The notes beneath the pieces were generated by a model. The model searched no databases. It was not told where the DNA came from and worked only from the letters and a program-made list of their open reading frames with translations. Shown here piece by piece: positions 34,329-34,829 of a DNA stretch of 34,829 bases. Origin of the DNA: Bacteroides_E sp964583185 (GTDB lineage Bacteria > Bacteroidota > Bacteroidia > Bacteroidales > Bacteroidaceae); NCBI GenBank assembly GCA_964583185.1, contig CAZOVL010000023.1:1-34829 (forward strand), given 5' to 3'. A program made the position numbers and the translations under genes. Position 1 is the first letter of the stretch; each line of letters opens with the position of its first letter.

Positions 34329-34477
34329 AGAGGAACGGAATAATTGTAACATTAACTCCCTTTCTTTAAGGATGAGAACTTGACTTATAATAAATATACC
34401 ATTATTATTCGTTTAGTAAGGGTTTATTGTTTATATTTAGAGTCATTTTTTTTGTTAAAAACGAAAATATTTAATCT

Positions 34478-34829
34478 ATGAAATTAAAAAGAATTAGCCT
34501 ACTCTCTCTTGTTACTTTACTCATTTTAGTAGTAGGGTGTCAGAGCGAGAGTGACGACAAACCGTTATCGAAAAACAAGCGTCCGATTCAACTGGTGGGA
34601 GAAGTTAACACTGCCACACGAGTATCGGGTTCTTCCTGGGATGACGGAGATCGGATTGGAGTTTTTGGGAGAGAAACAAATCAGACTTGGAATCAAGGTT
34701 TGTTAAGTGAGTTGGATAATCAAGCCTTTGTAACTACAGAAGGCAATGGAGTTTTTACCACTTCTGATGCAGTTCACTACCCTGAAGGGAAGAAAATAGA
34801 CTTAGTAGCCTACTATCCTTACCAACAAG
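34478..34829 (+). CDS. Fimbrillin-family lipoprotein, N-terminal part (runs off the window)
   Basis: The 117 visible codons start with a lipoprotein signal peptide (lipobox VVGC, Cys21) and an Asp/Glu-rich stretch (SESDD). The mature region has the fimbrillin/Mfa-like pattern: TRVSGSSWDDGDRIGVF, GNGVFTTSDAVHYPEGKKID and LVAYYPYQ. Proteins with this fold form or cap type V fimbriae, or serve as surface lipoproteins, and are processed by arginine gingipain-like proteases in relatives. The C-terminus is outside the window, so whether it is a stalk, tip or stand-alone protein is open. It has a long (753 bp) upstream region with a terminator and array B. Confidence 0.85.
   Translation, partial: MKLKRISLLSLVTLLILVVGCQSESDDKPLSKNKRPIQLVGEVNTATRVSGSSWDDGDRIGVFGRETNQTWNQGLLSELDNQAFVTTEGNGVFTTSDAVHYPEGKKIDLVAYYPYQQ

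Noticed and set aside
18232..34396. Shared AT-rich stretch GACTTATAATAAATAT near 18241 and 34382
   Set aside because: It is short and AT-rich, one copy overlaps the end of a coding region, and nothing else around them matches; chance is likely.

Overview
The window comes from a low-GC member of the Bacteroidota, most likely order Bacteroidales. Four things point there: TAnnTTTG-type -7 promoter boxes, many short lipoprotein signal peptides, BACON, DUF4861 and fimbrillin-like proteins, and a gene order (rnr end, cysK, cysE, purD, dapB, lepB pair, WbqC) typical of that group. I cannot name the genus. An exact 100-N assembly gap (1916-2015) interrupts cysE.

Layout. 1-126 is the 3' end of rnr, followed by a small lipoprotein and a bidirectional terminator. 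cysK (-) and cysE (+) diverge at about 1.8 kb. A long co-directional run (1896-11191) carries cysE, a THUMP-domain RNA methyltransferase, an S9 peptidase, purD, a membrane protein, a DedA-like protein, mnmD, and znuA-znuC without a permease gene. A second unit (11328-16218) encodes a DUF2723/TMEM260-like glycosyltransferase, a polysaccharide deacetylase and queG. The 16.2-20.0 kb stretch is accessory. It holds a 22-bp-periodic palindrome array, a lipoprotein combining a BACON-like domain with a cholesterol-dependent-cytolysin-like core, a retropepsin-like/PDZ lipoprotein, an IS982-type transposase relic, and two direct copies of the kduI 3' end. kduI and a DUF4861 lipoprotein (uronate/pectin metabolism) follow. 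A DUF2851 gene diverges from the dapB-lepB-lepB2-wbqC unit. A second accessory patch (27.5-30.0 kb, -) carries an LRR lipoprotein and a large lipoprotein whose signal peptide is frameshifted. An M16 peptidase (-) diverges from LOG, single-SIS-domain isomerase and PfkB kinase genes (+). The last kilobase has a second copy of the 22-bp array, a strong terminator, a possible small-RNA locus and the start of a fimbrillin-like lipoprotein.

Most genes are housekeeping: cysteine synthesis (cysK/cysE), purines (purD), lysine/peptidoglycan (dapB), tRNA wobble modification (mnmD, queG), protein export (lepB), envelope glycosylation and zinc uptake. The most notable observations are: (1) the second LepB homologue has lost both catalytic dyad residues (Ser to Gly, Lys to Asn) while sitting in a one-nucleotide overlap with an intact LepB; (2) two homologous intergenic arrays of a CTAG-centred palindrome with 22-bp period that differ in length by one unit; (3) a cytolysin-like surface lipoprotein lacking the cholesterol-binding domain; (4) a duplicated kduI tail flanking a protease gene and an IS relic; (5) a homopolymer frameshift in a lipoprotein signal peptide.
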